The notes under the pieces are model-generated. The model saw only the letters and a list, made by a program, of their open reading frames with translations, was not told the origin of the DNA and did no database searches. The position numbers were made by a program, and so were the translations under genes. 64,000 nt of DNA. Source: Conchocele bisecta. Its lineage: Eukaryota > Mollusca > Bivalvia > Lucinida > Thyasiridae. Location of the stretch: the NCBI GenBank assembly GCA_029237695.1, contig CM055273.1, forward strand, positions 62,485,968-62,549,967, written 5' to 3'. Positions within the stretch are counted from its first letter, which is position 1; each line of letters begins with the position of its first letter. This document shows positions 56,801 to 62,989 of the stretch, one piece after another.

Positions 56801-59800
56801 AGTTATTTCATGGTCATTCGGGGAACAATCAAAACTTCGGCCGAGGGCAATAGTTCATCGGGTCGTCCACAGCACAGAGGGGCAACATGTTTTGACTGTT
56901 CGCCGAATGACCATGAAATAACTGCTTTATTACTCAACCTGTAACAGTGTATGTGACGCAATGAACGTACATTTGGCGTGGGGCGCATCGACAGACCGAT
57001 CTAAATTACATTGACTTTTATGGCGTAATCTTCATGACGTCATGATTTTCAGGGGTGAAATAGTTTTGATTATTCTACTGGCACGCAGAACTATTGACCG
57101 GGCACGAGGAACTATTGCCCAGGCGCGTGAAAACCCATGTCAAAACTATGGAATATCAACTTATATATATAGGAAGTTGGGTAATACTATCAGATGTTAC
57201 AAAGTGGGACCCGTGCTATCTGTAACCACGTGTACCGTCAGATGCACGAGTAGCATCGTGCTACAACATAAGAGTATGTTAGCTCTATCATATATGCAGA
57301 GCTCCAGATAAGCTGCGTATTTGCGTAAATACCCAATCAAAATTGCCGAAAACCCAAATGAAATCCGAAGTAGCGAGTATCAAAAAGCTATAGCAATTTT
57401 GTGATATATCAATGCTGCTGTATATCAATGCTGCAATAGCATGCTGCAGAAAACAATAAACAGACCACAAATATAGCATATATATATAGCAAGGAGACAA
57501 TTCTAATGAAATACCAAGATATGTTTTCATTTCAAAGCAAACTAATTCAATAATTGCTGTCTGTTGATGTGTAAACAGTAGTGTGATTGTAATATACCCA
57601 ATTAAAATTTTGAAATACCCAATTGCTTCAGAAATGATGGAGTGAAAGTACTCAATTACTAATTCCTTATCTGGAGCCCTGTATATGTATCATATAGAAC
57701 AGTTCTGTTCTGTTCTGTATCATATATGTGGCTGATGCTGTGAAATGGATCTTATGTTATTTGTGATCAGTGTAGACCCTGATCAAATACCACACTCCTG
57801 TAGCCTGATAATGATATACAGTGAAACCTCTCTAATACGGACACATTGGGAGGTCCGCAGGGTGTCCGGCTTAGAGAGATTTCACTGTTAAACTGGCATT
57901 TGATCAGTCTGAGCCATTGTTGTGTGCTATGCGATCACGAACAGACATTATCACATAAGATAAATGACCAAGAAACTCATCAACAATAAGATCACATGTG
58001 TTTTCTTGGTGTCCGGTTTAGAGAGGTTCCACTCTATGTTGACTGTTAGAAGCATGATGGGCGTTTCGTTGATGACATGACGAACAGTGTAGATGCTGAT
58101 CTGGATCCAATCTGGTCGCCAAATCATTTACATGTAGCACCATTTCACCAGGCACAGCCGCAGGTTCTTGAAGAACGGTTCATAGTTCGCTGTTGTATGG
58201 GTTATTTCGGTATATCTGGTGGTTTGGGTGCATTGTTACCAACATACAATTTACGTCACCTCCCACGAGTTACACGTATAAGTACGGTAATTTACAAGAT
58301 GAGCTTCTACCCGTGTACGTTTTTAATCAATAAAACCATTAGGTGTTAACCGATAACAAGAAAACCGATCCCAAATTGTTTGTTTAGATTGATGTAATGG
58401 ACATGAACCGCAAATACAAGTCAAACATTTATATATCGTCTGAAAAACGTCAAATATTCTCGGATAGATGGTTACAAATTTGTTACACACTGTGTTTACA
58501 AATTTACAGCGCGACGTTCATTGACTGACACAGTGACGGGGTGTGTCGTAGTGGATTTTGACACATGTCGTAGTGGATTCTGACACATCGCGGAAAATGG
58601 CTATCCAATCAAATGACGCGCCACGCGTGCAATCTCCGCTTTCAGGGCTCGCTAGAAAATTTCGCAATTGTATGGATTTTAATGTCTTAAATGTAGGAAC
58701 GGATAAATGTAGTTCACGTATTCCATTGGCATCAGCAGATTGATATATCTTCCTGAGAGAACCAGAATTTGGAGTTTGTGGTTGAAAATTGATGTTATAA
58801 TCGGTCTGAAAGCAAGGCATGTTGGTCAAATATTGAAAACACTTTCTTTCCTTTGGGTATTTTGACAGTATAAAGGAGGTCCGAAAGGTCGGAACGGTGA
58901 ACGTGTAGATAATTTCAGAGCTCCAGTTAAGGTGCGTAATTTGGAGGTACATTTCTTATTTCTCCATCAAAAATGGCAAGTTGGGAGTGCTTTAGAATCG
59001 TCTCAATGAGACGATTCTAAAGGACTCCCAACTTGCCATTTTTGATGAAGAAATAACAAAATTTCACCCCAAGTTGGTCAAATTACGCACTTTAACTGGA
59101 GCTCTGAATTTACTATTTCTGTCGTGTGTAATGAGTGAGCATTAGTAGTTGCACAAAACTATGTAAAGTATCCAAAAACCAACGAAATCCACCCAAATAT
59201 ACCCAAAATCCACCACAATTACCCATACTGACCATATGTTCAAACACATGTGTTCACAGCCACAACTACACATGGTATGCGGTTTTGTACGGTTTTTCAT
59301 GATCATGGTATATTTACAGAAACTTATATTTTCCATAAAAAATATTTTTCATGGGATATCGCGCATGTTTGTAGGCTCTGATCATTTACTTTGACAATGA
59401 CTTGTCGCATATGTGTACACCGCATTTCATAATATACCATTACATAATAATTCCAGCACAAACATATTTACACAATTCCCTAACATTTGATTGGCCCGTA
59501 GCAAGTCTCTGTCCAAAATTTATATCCCAGTAAACTCCCACGCCGAACTACTTTCTACAGGTGCGCTGTCAGTGCTGTGAATGTAAACAAATGGCTGCCG
59601 TCTGTCAAAATAAACACATTTTCTTGATGAATTTATTTCAAATGATGAATTTATATTTCAAATGCTGGAATTATAAGGAATGAATTGTCTTTTTGTATAA
59701 TTTATCGGGGATATAAACTTGGAAAAGTCGCGGGAATACTGGACGAGGCCTTCCGGCCTTCGCCCAGTATTCCCGCGACTTTTCCAAGTTTATACCCCGA

Positions 59801-62800
59801 TACAATCCACAAAAAGGCCATTCATTCCTACAATAAATTATTATTAAATGATCACAGGGTGAACGTAAGAATGAAGCGATTGGGCGGTGGCTTTGGAGGA
59901 AAGATAACCAGAAATAACTATCCTGCGTGCGCATGTGCATTGGGCGCATTCGTGATGAACAGGTGAGTGATATGCCATGTGTACATGCATAATGGTACAC
60001 GTATGTTCATCTGATTTAACAATAAACAATTTATCTTCAAATACAACCGGATGCAATGTCAACATGACCTTTGTCCAGTAATGTGATATATTTCATAATT
60101 AAATAACTACAAAGCCCATGTCTCAACGTTTGGACCGAAACGTAGGAACATTACATAGGGTTTGTGGCTTATTGAGCATCAGTAGGAACATTACATAGGG
60201 TTTGTGGCTTATTGAGCATCAGTAGGAACATTACATAGGGTTTGTGGCTTATTGAGCATCGTGAGCATCAGTAGGAACATTACATAGGGTTTGTGACTTA
60301 TTGAGCATCAGTAGGAACATTACATAGGGTTTGTGGCTTATTGAGCATCAGTAGGAACATTACATAGGGTTTGTGGCTTATTGAGCATCGTGAGTAGGAA
60401 CATTACATAGGGTTTGTGGACTTATTGACATAGGAACATTACAGGGTTTAGTGGTCTTATTGAGCATCGAGGCATACAGGGTTTGTGATTGAGCACATAG
60501 GAACATTACATAGTGGCTTATTGCATCGTAGGACTAGAGTGTGATGGAGCCAGTAGAACATTACATAGGGTTTGTGGCTTATTAGCTGGCTTATTGAGCA
60601 TCAGTAGGAACATTACATAGGGTTTGTGGCTTATTGAGCATCAGTAGGAACATTACATAGGGTTTGTGACTTATTGAGCATCAGTAGGAACATTACATAG
60701 GGTTTGTGACTATTAGCTTCAAGCATTACAGGAGTGGCTTATTGAGCATTCATAGAACATTACATAGGGTTTGTGACTTATTGAGCATCAGTAGGAACAT
60801 TACATAGGGTTTGTGCTTATGAGATCAGTACATAGTTTGTGGCTTATTGAGCATCAGAGGAACATACATAGGGTTTGTGGCTTATTGAGCATCATAGGAA
60901 CATTACATAGTGTTATTGACATCATTAGGAACATTACATAGGGTTTGTATTGATCATCATAGAACATTACATAGGGTTTGTGACTTATTGAGCATCAGTA
61001 GGAACATTACATAGGGTTTGTGGCTTATTGAGCATCAGTAGGAACATTACATAGGGTTTGTGACTTATTGAGCATCAGTAGTTAACATTACATAGGATGT
61101 GACTTATTGAGCATCAGTTAGAACATTACATAGGGTTTGTGGCTTATTGAGCATCAGTAGGAACATTACATAGGGTTTGTGACTTATTGAGCATCAGTAG
61201 GAACATTACATAGGGTTTGTGACTTATTGAGCATCAGTAGGAACATTACATAGGGTTTGTGGCTTATTGAGCTTATTCAGAGGAACATACATAGGGGTTT
61301 TGTGGAACTTAATGAGCATCAGTAGGAAAATTACTAGGGTTTGTGGCTTAATTGGAGCATTCAGTAGGAACATTACATAGGGTTTTGTGACTTATTGAGC
61401 ATCATATGGAACATTACATAGGGTTTGTGGCTTATTTGGCAATTTCAGTAGAACATACAATAGGGTTTGTGACTAATTGAGCATCAGTTAGGAACATTAC
61501 ATAGGGTTCGTGGTTTATTGAGCATCAGTAGGAACATTACATAGGGTTTGTGACGGAATTCATTGACACTCAGTAGGAACATTACATTGGGTTTGTGGCT
61601 TTTTATTTAGATCGTAGGAACTTTACATTAGGGTTGTCTTATTGAGCATCAGTAGGAACATTACATAGGGTTTGTGTTTATTGGCATCAGTAGAACCATT
61701 ACATAGGGTTTTGTGGCTTATTGAGCATCAGTAGGAACATTACATAGGGTTTGTGGCTTATTGAGCATCAGTAGGAACATTACATAGGGTTTGTGGTTTA
61801 TTGAGCATCAGTAGGAACATTACATAGGGTTTGTGACTTATTGAGTTTTGTGGCTTATTGAGCATCAGTTAAGTATAAGTTAGATCACGGTTCGTCCGCA
61901 TGTACGATGAGATACTCCGCGAGCTTTAGCTTTAAACGTGATCTAACTTATGTATCACGTCCTCGTGTACATACCTTGCACACGAGCTGTGTTAATACAG
62001 TAACAACACCCGGAAATGTGTCAAAGATGTGATAATATCTAAAATGAAATTGCACGACTAAAACTATACATGTATAGTCTGTTTCACGAAAGCTGCCCAA
62101 ATTTTACGGCTATATAAACAATGCAAAAACAATATTTGTTTCGATAATATTAAATTAAAGCAAAATTTAAGAATGATCCTTCTTTTTATTTCGTGAAATT
62201 TGGTCAAATATTGGTTTTATTACGACAAATTGATTTCTCTATGGGAATTTAACATGGGGGGAAAAGAGGTAGAGGACTTGTGGGAGGAGTCAAAAAACTA
62301 TTTTTTTTGGAAATCTACTTCGAAACCTGGCTAGATAGCTTGGATATGATCTAACTAAGAAAACAAAAGTTAAATTTTAAAACTCGGTCCAGTATTTCCG
62401 AAATTCTAAAAAATTTCCCCATGTTAAATCCCCATAGACATCTTCACTCCACTCCGTGAAGATGTCTATGGGGATTTAACATGGGGAAATTTTGTTTTCG
62501 CAATAAAATCAATATTTGACCAAATTTCACGAAATAAAAAGAAGGCTCATTCTTAAATTTTCCTTTAATTTACTATTATCGAAAAAACAATATATGGTTT
62601 TTGAATTGTTTATATGGGCGTAAAATTTGGGCAGCTTTCGTGAAACAGACTATTGTTATCAAAAATGTACTTGCAGAAATAGAATAAGCGTATAGTGCAT
62701 CATTATTGTTTTGTAAGATTACTTGCACCAATACTAACTGTTTTTAGACCTGTGCGCATGCGCATGGGCCTCCAGTCAAACATGCAGATGCTGGGAAAGC

Positions 62801-62941
62801 GTTTCCGGTATAAGGCCGACTACCAAGTGGGCCATGACGACCAGGGGAAACTGAACGGAATTATAGTGACCTACTTTGGTGACCAGGGATGTTTATCTAA
62901 CGAAGATCCTTTGCCTCTTGTCCTACTGTGGTGTGACAATG
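29733..62941 (+). CDS. Aldehyde oxidase / xanthine dehydrogenase family molybdo-flavoenzyme, exons 1-21 (3' end outside window)
   Basis: Cytosolic enzymes of this family oxidise aldehydes or purines at a molybdopterin centre and pass electrons through two [2Fe-2S] clusters to FAD. Twenty-one exons join in phase to ~890 codons without a stop: N-terminal extension with CQNC; first cluster (CYQGGCGIC plus CLCPV in exon 3); second cluster (CGYCSPG, CRCTG); FAD domain ([42 protein letters not shown]); linker; molybdopterin domain ([37 protein letters not shown]). Family proteins have ~1,300 residues, so ~400 lie beyond 64000. The residue three before Arg in [10 protein letters not shown] is Glu in classical xanthine dehydrogenase and hydrophobic in aldehyde oxidases, favouring the latter. 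The first coding exon with ATG is not certain: 29647 (read-through) or 29928 (short exon) are candidates. A pseudogene copy lies upstream. Confidence 0.92.
29926..29988 (+). CDS. Short duplicate of exon 1, possible alternative first exon
   Basis: Acceptor-like CAATTCAG, then ATG at 29928: [20 protein letters not shown], ending ACA G before GTACAC. It ends in the same phase as exon 1, so ATG plus exon 2 would give a complete N-terminus of usual family length without the CQNC extension. It may be a working alternative start or a decayed duplicate. Confidence 0.45.
30270..30486. mobile_element. AACCCTTT MITE (left end lost)
   Basis: Hairpin CCGGCTCGTGCCGAGCCG; right end GGGTGAAAGGGTTAAC; intron 1. 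Confidence 0.8.
30725..31060. repeat. AAGGTCAAGGTCAA-type dispersed repeat
   Basis: AAGGTCAAGGTCAAGGTCAATG TCAC at 30771 and a second tract at 30894, joined by GATGCAATTTGGTAATGATG-like sequence. I associate this repeat style with bivalve introns. Confidence 0.6.
31097..31266 (+). CDS. Enzyme gene exon 2 (first [2Fe-2S] cluster)
   Basis: Acceptor CGCTCAG, donor [25 protein letters not shown], then [18 protein letters not shown], ending SASLNS in phase 0. C-x4-C-x2-C provides three of the four ligands of cluster I. Confidence 0.95.
31547..31608. repeat. Hairpin (AGTTGCGGGCAGTA type)
   Basis: GTTGCGGGCAGTAACTCTG and CAGAGTAATACTGCCCGCAAC; lies ~45 bp before exon 3. Confidence 0.75.
31654..31814 (+). 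CDS. Enzyme gene exon 3 (second [2Fe-2S] domain, first half)
   Basis: Acceptor TACTATAG, donor [26 protein letters not shown], then [28 protein letters not shown]. The first Cys completes cluster I; CGYC supplies two ligands of cluster II. Confidence 0.95.
31855..32200. repeat. Dispersed repeat rich in CGTTT/AAACG words
   Basis: ACGAACGATTGCCTATCGTT TACAC ... GGGAACCTTCAACAAATATT; a related copy lies at 54905-55205 (ACGTACGATTGCTTATCGTT). Intron 3. Confidence 0.65.
32350..32478. repeat. CCAGTGTAGATCC dispersed repeat
   Basis: TGTGACTGGCGAAATGGGGC, GACCAGTGTAGATCCAGATC AGACTG and inverse CAGTCTGATCAGGATCTGCA. Confidence 0.75.
32864..33131. mobile_element. FB21 foldback element, short copy
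   Basis: Reverse 21-bp units to 32980, a head-to-head junction GTTCCCACGGGAAC, forward units to ~33095, then a few reverse bases. It ends 67 bp before exon 4. Confidence 0.8.
33199..33337 (+). CDS. Enzyme gene exon 4 (second [2Fe-2S] domain, second half)
   Basis: Acceptor CACTACAG, donor [55 protein letters not shown] supplies the last two ligands of cluster II. Confidence 0.95.
33417..33508 (+). pseudogene. Partial duplicate of exon 4
   Basis: Acceptor-like TGTTTCAG, then [27 protein letters not shown]. It is 80 bp downstream of exon 4, lacks the first half, and has CRCTG changed to CRCTW. Reading from the acceptor puts it out of phase, so it is probably never used. Confidence 0.75.
33509..34008. 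other. Intron 4, nothing assigned
   Basis: AT-rich with no repeat family recognised. Confidence 0.4.
34009..34231 (+). CDS. Enzyme gene exon 5 (inter-domain linker and FAD-domain start)
   Basis: Acceptor TATTTCAG, donor GTCAGT; phase 0 in, phase 1 out. [20 protein letters not shown], then [43 protein letters not shown]. The Cys/His-rich linker is followed by the first FAD-binding strand. The final 60 nt are the source of the minisatellite that follows. Confidence 0.92.
34174..35520. repeat. 69-bp minisatellite derived from the exon 5/intron 5 border
   Basis: About nineteen units of 69 bp, each containing the last ~58 nt of exon 5 (GGTGAAACTGCTGGGTGCTA ACACTG...ACACAG) plus the donor and first intron bases (GTCAGTATTAG). 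The first unit is the true exon end. Later units carry TAG and so would stop translation if retained. Units near 34.79-34.86, 35.0-35.23 and 35.35-35.46 kb are disrupted by small indels. Confidence 0.92.
35718..35930. mobile_element. GGAATGAATGG MITE (partial)
   Basis: Arms AACTTGGAAAAGTCGCGGGA and GTCCAGTATTCCTGCGACTT are separated by an A/T-rich insertion (35765-35850). Confidence 0.8.
36069..36154 (+). CDS. Enzyme gene exon 6 (FAD domain)
   Basis: Acceptor TTCCACAG, donor [35 protein letters not shown]. Confidence 0.88.
36509..36726. mobile_element. Foldback element with nested TAACACGTGTTA palindromes
   Basis: Outer arms AGAGGTG...GGAGACTTTAACGC and GCGTTAAAGTCTCC...CACCTCT. Inside, GTAACACGTGTTACAACAC and complement occur twice. 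Confidence 0.85.
36944..37096 (+). CDS. Enzyme gene exon 7 (FAD domain)
   Basis: Acceptor CATTCCAG, donor GTAGGT; 51 codons. [51 protein letters not shown]: the helical segment before the FAD pyrophosphate-binding motif. Confidence 0.92.
37226..37435. mobile_element. TTAACCCTTAG MITE (diverged)
   Basis: ACTGTCGTCTGATGTTGTTT ... CATTCCAAATGGGAATTATT ... GTAGGGGTTAA. Confidence 0.7.
37529..37744. mobile_element. Pogo/Tigger-like MITE (TA-flanked)
   Basis: CAGCGAAAAGTCTCTAAACC to GTTTAGAGAGGTTCCACTG, TA on both sides; inner hairpin ACCCTGGGAGGTGCCCAGGGT. Related to 57819-58034. It ends 33 bp before exon 8. Confidence 0.8.
37778..37880 (+). CDS. Enzyme gene exon 8 (FAD domain)
   Basis: Acceptor GTCGCAG, donor GTACGC; ends phase 1. 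[34 protein letters not shown]. The GTWSGNLM segment takes the place of the (S)IGGN FAD-binding motif. Confidence 0.92.
37921..38165. mobile_element. AACCCTTT MITE
   Basis: TTAACCCTTTAATCCCTGGT to GGGTTCAAAGGGTTAA, with hairpin CGGCTCGTAACGAGCCG; inverted relative to 7234. Confidence 0.85.
38447..38580 (+). CDS. Enzyme gene exon 9 (FAD domain)
   Basis: Acceptor TTATAACAG, donor [50 protein letters not shown]. Confidence 0.92.
38648..38717. repeat. GC-rich hairpin
   Basis: CTGTGGCCCTCGGGAACTGT TTGAAC and complement around CCGCGGCCGCGT; intron 9. Confidence 0.85.
38949..39059 (+). CDS. Enzyme gene exon 10 (FAD-domain C-terminal part)
   Basis: Acceptor ATTTTACAG, donor GTAAGG; 37 codons. [37 protein letters not shown]. 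Confidence 0.93.
39246..39693. mobile_element. Composite: MITE end, perfect hairpin and truncated GTGAATGGG MITE
   Basis: A GTGAATGGG terminal piece (39246-39300), a ~110-bp perfect hairpin (39303-39412, CCACTCATTTGAACCGTCTC), then a GTGAATGGG copy (39420-39693) that breaks off at GGCACCGTG. Confidence 0.8.
39873..40155. mobile_element. Foldback repeat, related to 57297-57680
   Basis: TACAGAAAACAATAAACAGA CC ... AATTCCTTATCTGGAGTACA. Inner inverted pair AAAACACATCTTAATATTTC / GAAATACCAATATGTGTTTT. It ends 40 bp before exon 11. Confidence 0.75.
40196..40262 (+). CDS. Enzyme gene exon 11 (FAD-domain end)
   Basis: Acceptor TTGTTACAG, donor [28 protein letters not shown]; ends phase 1. Confidence 0.9.
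40474..40782. mobile_element. TATAC MITE, copy 6
   Basis: CTGTAGCCTATTTCAC to GGTGAAATCGGCT; central CACAGCCATTTTGGCTGTG hairpin; intron 11. Confidence 0.85.
41082..41290. mobile_element. TTAACCCTTAG MITE (decayed)
   Basis: ATTATCTGCTGTTTTTTATA, hairpin TTTAGAATCATTTTC-AAAGGAAATGATT, ACAGGAGATAAC; ends are diverged. Confidence 0.65.
41334..41434 (+). CDS. Enzyme gene exon 12
   Basis: Acceptor GTTGTCAG, donor [39 protein letters not shown], the conserved stretch that ends the FAD domain. Confidence 0.93.
42095..43959. repeat. ACG-word-rich insertion with tandem repeats and TAACCC units
   Basis: Flanks are dense in ACGTGTACAACGGTTGTAAA CG-like words. A ~76-bp tandem repeat (AAACGGTTTGACAATGTGTA...) occurs three times at 43667-43895. 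Three telomere-type TAACCC units stand at 42690-42712 between inverted copies of AAAATCCNCACCT. No gene recognised. Confidence 0.65.
44421..44666. mobile_element. AACCCTTT MITE
   Basis: TTTTAACCATTTGAACCCGA to GGGTTGAAAGGGTTA; almost identical to the nested copy at 7234, hence both recent. Confidence 0.85.
45138..45209. repeat. Short inverted-repeat element
   Basis: CAGGGCCCGGTTGCTCAA and TTTGAGCCACCGGGCCCTG ends, with TTAACAGTCTGTTAAGCTAA in the centre. Confidence 0.75.
45412..45576 (+). CDS. Enzyme gene exon 13 (linker into molybdopterin domain)
   Basis: Acceptor ATCTACAG, donor GTGCTC; 55 codons. [55 protein letters not shown]. Confidence 0.93.
45640..46003. mobile_element. GGAATGAATGG MITE, full copy (variant)
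   Basis: Typical ends and central hairpin; a segment CAGGTGCTGTCAGTGCTGTC replaces CCGTAACCGTGAGGCGC, as also at 59446. Confidence 0.85.
46062..46304. mobile_element. GGGCCCGTTTCAC MITE (1 of 3 in a row)
   Basis: CAGGGGCCAATTTCACTAAA to GTGAAACGGTCCCCAG. Confidence 0.85.
46341..46588. mobile_element. GGGCCCGTTTCAC MITE (2 of 3)
   Basis: CTGGGGCCCGTTTCACTAAA to AGTGAAACGGTCCCCTGG; central palindrome with ATACGCAACC change. Confidence 0.85.
46627..46810. mobile_element. GGGCCCGTTTCAC MITE (3 of 3, internally shortened)
   Basis: CAGGGGCCCGTTTCACTAAA to AGTGAAACGGGCCCCTG; half of the central palindrome is deleted. Confidence 0.8.
47081..47347. mobile_element. GGAATGAATGG MITE, inverted, central arm deleted
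   Basis: GGAATGAATGGCCTTTTTGT ... TATTTTTGTGCTGGAATTA. Confidence 0.8.
47455..48745. repeat. 31-bp minisatellite, ~40 units
   Basis: Unit TATTACCTCATGATTATGTA TGCATGCATAG with CATGA/CACGA and GTATGCATGC/GTGTGCTTGC variants. Units at 48360-48620 are broken by many single-base losses. The array runs to within ~20 bp of the exon 14 acceptor. Confidence 0.92.
48762..48884 (+). CDS. Enzyme gene exon 14 (start of molybdopterin-binding domain)
   Basis: Acceptor GACTGGCAG, donor GTACGT; 41 codons. [41 protein letters not shown]. The acceptor has an unusually poor pyrimidine tract because the minisatellite abuts it. Confidence 0.93.
48923..49006. repeat. Hairpin (AGTTGCGAACGGTAACTCTT family)
   Basis: AGTAGCGAACAGTAATTCAT ... 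CTACTCCCGTAGCTACGGACGG ... ACTGTTCGCAACT. Confidence 0.75.
49010..49479. other. Intron 14, nothing assigned
   Basis: A weak inverted pair (CAATCAAGCAGTTTGATTG) at 49143-49210 resembles sequence at 1768-1850 and 50925-51000, suggesting another old repeat family with AGCACAGCTCAG. Confidence 0.4.
49480..49590 (+). CDS. Enzyme gene exon 15
   Basis: Acceptor ATATTGCAG, donor GTATGT; 37 codons. [37 protein letters not shown]. Confidence 0.92.
49653..49850. mobile_element. AACCCTTT MITE (diverged)
   Basis: TTTAACTCTTTCAAACCTGG ... GTAGAGTTGAAAGGGTT. Confidence 0.7.
50283..50436. repeat. Foldback repeat next to exon 16
   Basis: TGTTGAACACTATTTCAGTAA and TTACTGAAGCAGTGTTCAACA arms with a third, partial arm (GAAGTAGTGTTCAACAT). 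Confidence 0.75.
50467..50524 (+). CDS. Enzyme gene exon 16
   Basis: Acceptor CCTTTAG, donor GTAGGT; ends phase 1. [24 protein letters not shown](I/V)V is a conserved family strand. Confidence 0.9.
50580..50888. mobile_element. TATAC MITE, copy 7
   Basis: CAGTAGCCTATTTCACC to GATGAAATCGGCTACTG; 309 bp; lies 55 bp after exon 16. Confidence 0.9.
51060..51275. mobile_element. Foldback element with 22-bp TTCAAGATCTTTTCTTGAA repeats
   Basis: Outer arms TACGGAAGCCCATT and GATTGCTTCCGTA; inside, TTTTCTTGAATTTTCAAGAT repeats on the left arm only. Confidence 0.75.
51276..51770. other. Part of intron 16, nothing assigned
   Basis: AT-rich sequence without a recognised repeat or open frame. Confidence 0.4.
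51771..52038. mobile_element. GGAATGAATGG MITE, half copy, inverted
   Basis: GGCCTCGTCCAGTATTCCCG ... TTTTTGTGCTGTAATTA. Confidence 0.8.
52391..52528 (+). CDS. Enzyme gene exon 17
   Basis: Acceptor CATTACAG, donor [51 protein letters not shown]; the VxVxY-x-PAI-TI-DAI strand-helix of the family. Confidence 0.92.
52550..53087. mobile_element. TGTTTCACGAAA-type MITE (long variant)
   Basis: Arms ACTGTCTGTTCCACGTTTTG and AAAACGTGGAACAGACAGTA. Interior CTATGGGAATTTAACATGGG and its inverse. It starts ~20 bp after exon 17. Confidence 0.8.
53098..53375. mobile_element. GGGCCCGTTTCAC MITE (doubtful, unusual interior)
   Basis: GGCCCCGTTTCACTAAATTTGG at left and GAACGGGCCC at right; interior differs from the family. 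Confidence 0.5.
53376..53588. mobile_element. TTAACCCTTAG MITE
   Basis: TTAACCCTTACTGCGGTGAA ... GAATCGTCTCCACTGGAGACGATTC ... GTGAGGGTTAA; a subfamily with a GC-richer hairpin. Confidence 0.85.
53832..54209. mobile_element. GATCACGTGGTTAC MITE
   Basis: CAAGGTGCATGATCACGTGA to CACGTGATCATACACATTG; ends 40 bp before exon 18. Confidence 0.85.
54250..54329 (+). CDS. Enzyme gene exon 18
   Basis: Acceptor TTATTGCAG, donor [32 protein letters not shown]; matches the conserved (Y)IGGQEHFY(L/M)ET segment. Confidence 0.93.
54333..54646. mobile_element. CAGTNGAACC MITE 3 bp after the exon 18 donor
   Basis: CAGTGCAACCGCTCTACAAC to GGGAAAGTTCGACTG, TA on both sides. It carries a shortened TTAACCCTTAG element (~54400-54552). 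Confidence 0.85.
54651..54895. mobile_element. GGGCCCGTTTCAC MITE
   Basis: AGGGGGCCGTTTCATTAAAT to AGTGAAACGGCCCCTG with intact central palindrome. Confidence 0.85.
54905..55205. repeat. CGTTT/AAACG-word repeat, second copy
   Basis: Related to 31855-32200: TTTACACAAATTGTTTTCGT, TTTCACTGCATTTTCCATTA, GGGAACCGTCAACAAAT. Confidence 0.65.
55269..55578. mobile_element. TATAC MITE, copy 8 (inverted like copy 2)
   Basis: CAGTAGCCAATTTCACCAAC to GATTAAATAGGCTACTG; intron 18. Confidence 0.9.
55704..55920. mobile_element. TGTTTCACGAAA MITE, left half
   Basis: ACTGTCTGTTTCACGAAACC ... AAGAATGAGCCTTC ... CTATGGGAATTTAAACGG. Confidence 0.75.
56091..56200 (+). CDS. Enzyme gene exon 19
   Basis: Acceptor TATTCCACAG, donor GTGAGT; ends phase 2. 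[36 protein letters not shown]. The TQ of TTTQ is the conserved molybdenum-site glutamine region (STQN in mammals). Confidence 0.92.
56433..56790. mobile_element. GGAATGAATGG MITE, full copy
   Basis: Complete with central GAGGCCTTCCGGCCTTC loop; intron 19. Confidence 0.87.
56803..56932. repeat. Hairpin ACAGTTATTTCATGGTCATT
   Basis: Arms AGTTATTTCATGGTCATTCG and CGAATGACCATGAAATAACT around a 75-bp loop. Unique in the window. Confidence 0.75.
57297..57680. mobile_element. CAGAGCTCCAG inverted-repeat element
   Basis: CAGAGCTCCAGATAAG and CTTATCTGGAG ends; the right part is shared with 39873-40155, the ends with 58918-59107. Confidence 0.75.
57819..58034. mobile_element. Pogo/Tigger-like MITE (TA-flanked)
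   Basis: CAGTGAAACCTCTCTAATAC GG to GGTTTAGAGAGGTTCCACT. The CAGTGNAACCTCT terminus is typical of pogo-type elements. Related to 37529-37744. Confidence 0.85.
58175..58917. other. Part of intron 19, nothing assigned
   Basis: A 144-codon minus-strand open frame (58518-58952) has no domain resemblance, partly lies in an inverted-repeat element and is not scored as a gene. Confidence 0.4.
58918..59107. mobile_element. Foldback element, CAGAGCTCCAGTTAAG ends
   Basis: CAGAGCTCCAGTTAAGGTGC and GCACTTTAACTGGAGCTCTG, with a long inner hairpin AATGGCAAGTTGGGAGTGCT closing on GTCTCAATGAGAC. Confidence 0.85.
59446..59834. mobile_element. GGAATGAATGG MITE, full copy (variant)
   Basis: Same variant as 45640 (CTACAGGTGCGCTGTCAGTG) with a local duplication TGATGAATTTATATTTCAAA. 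It ends ~25 bp before exon 20. Confidence 0.85.
59858..59962 (+). CDS. Enzyme gene exon 20 (GGGFGGK molybdopterin loop)
   Basis: Acceptor GATCACAG, donor [41 protein letters not shown]. The glycine loop contacts the molybdenum cofactor. Ile stands where xanthine dehydrogenases have Glu (bovine Glu802) and mammalian aldehyde oxidase has Val. Confidence 0.95.
60142..61870. repeat. 40-bp minisatellite, ~42 units
   Basis: Unit AGGAACATTACATAGGGTTT GTGGCTTATTGAGCATCAGT with a GTGGC/GTGAC polymorphism. Blocks at 60410-60560, 60700-60960 and 61270-61640 contain scattered indels. Intron 20. Confidence 0.92.
61873..61952. repeat. Foldback repeat with a conserved loop (copy 2)
   Basis: AAGTTAGATCACGGTTCGTC and AAACGTGATCTAACTTA form the stem. 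The loop GCATGTACGATGAGATACTC and CGCGAGCTTTAGCT matches 13656-13780. Confidence 0.65.
62076..62650. mobile_element. TGTTTCACGAAA MITE, full copy
   Basis: GTCTGTTTCACGAAAGCTGC and GCAGCTTTCGTGAAACAGAC are perfect ends; central hairpin AGACATCTTCACTCCACTCCG. It ends ~98 bp before exon 21. Confidence 0.88.
62748..62941 (+). CDS. Enzyme gene exon 21 (last in window)
   Basis: Acceptor CTGTTTTTAG, donor GTGAGA; ends phase 1. [64 protein letters not shown]. The PVR...D/N-M...G-R motif follows the glycine loop in all family members. Remaining exons (substrate-site Arg and catalytic Glu) lie beyond 64000. Confidence 0.92.
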
Positions 62942-62989
62942 GTGAGATATACACATACTATGATGAAATGCACTACTTGTAAAGCACGT

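Noticed and set aside
58518..58952. 144-codon minus-strand frame
   Set aside because: It overlaps an inverted-repeat element, shows no domain resemblance and lacks fitting splice context.
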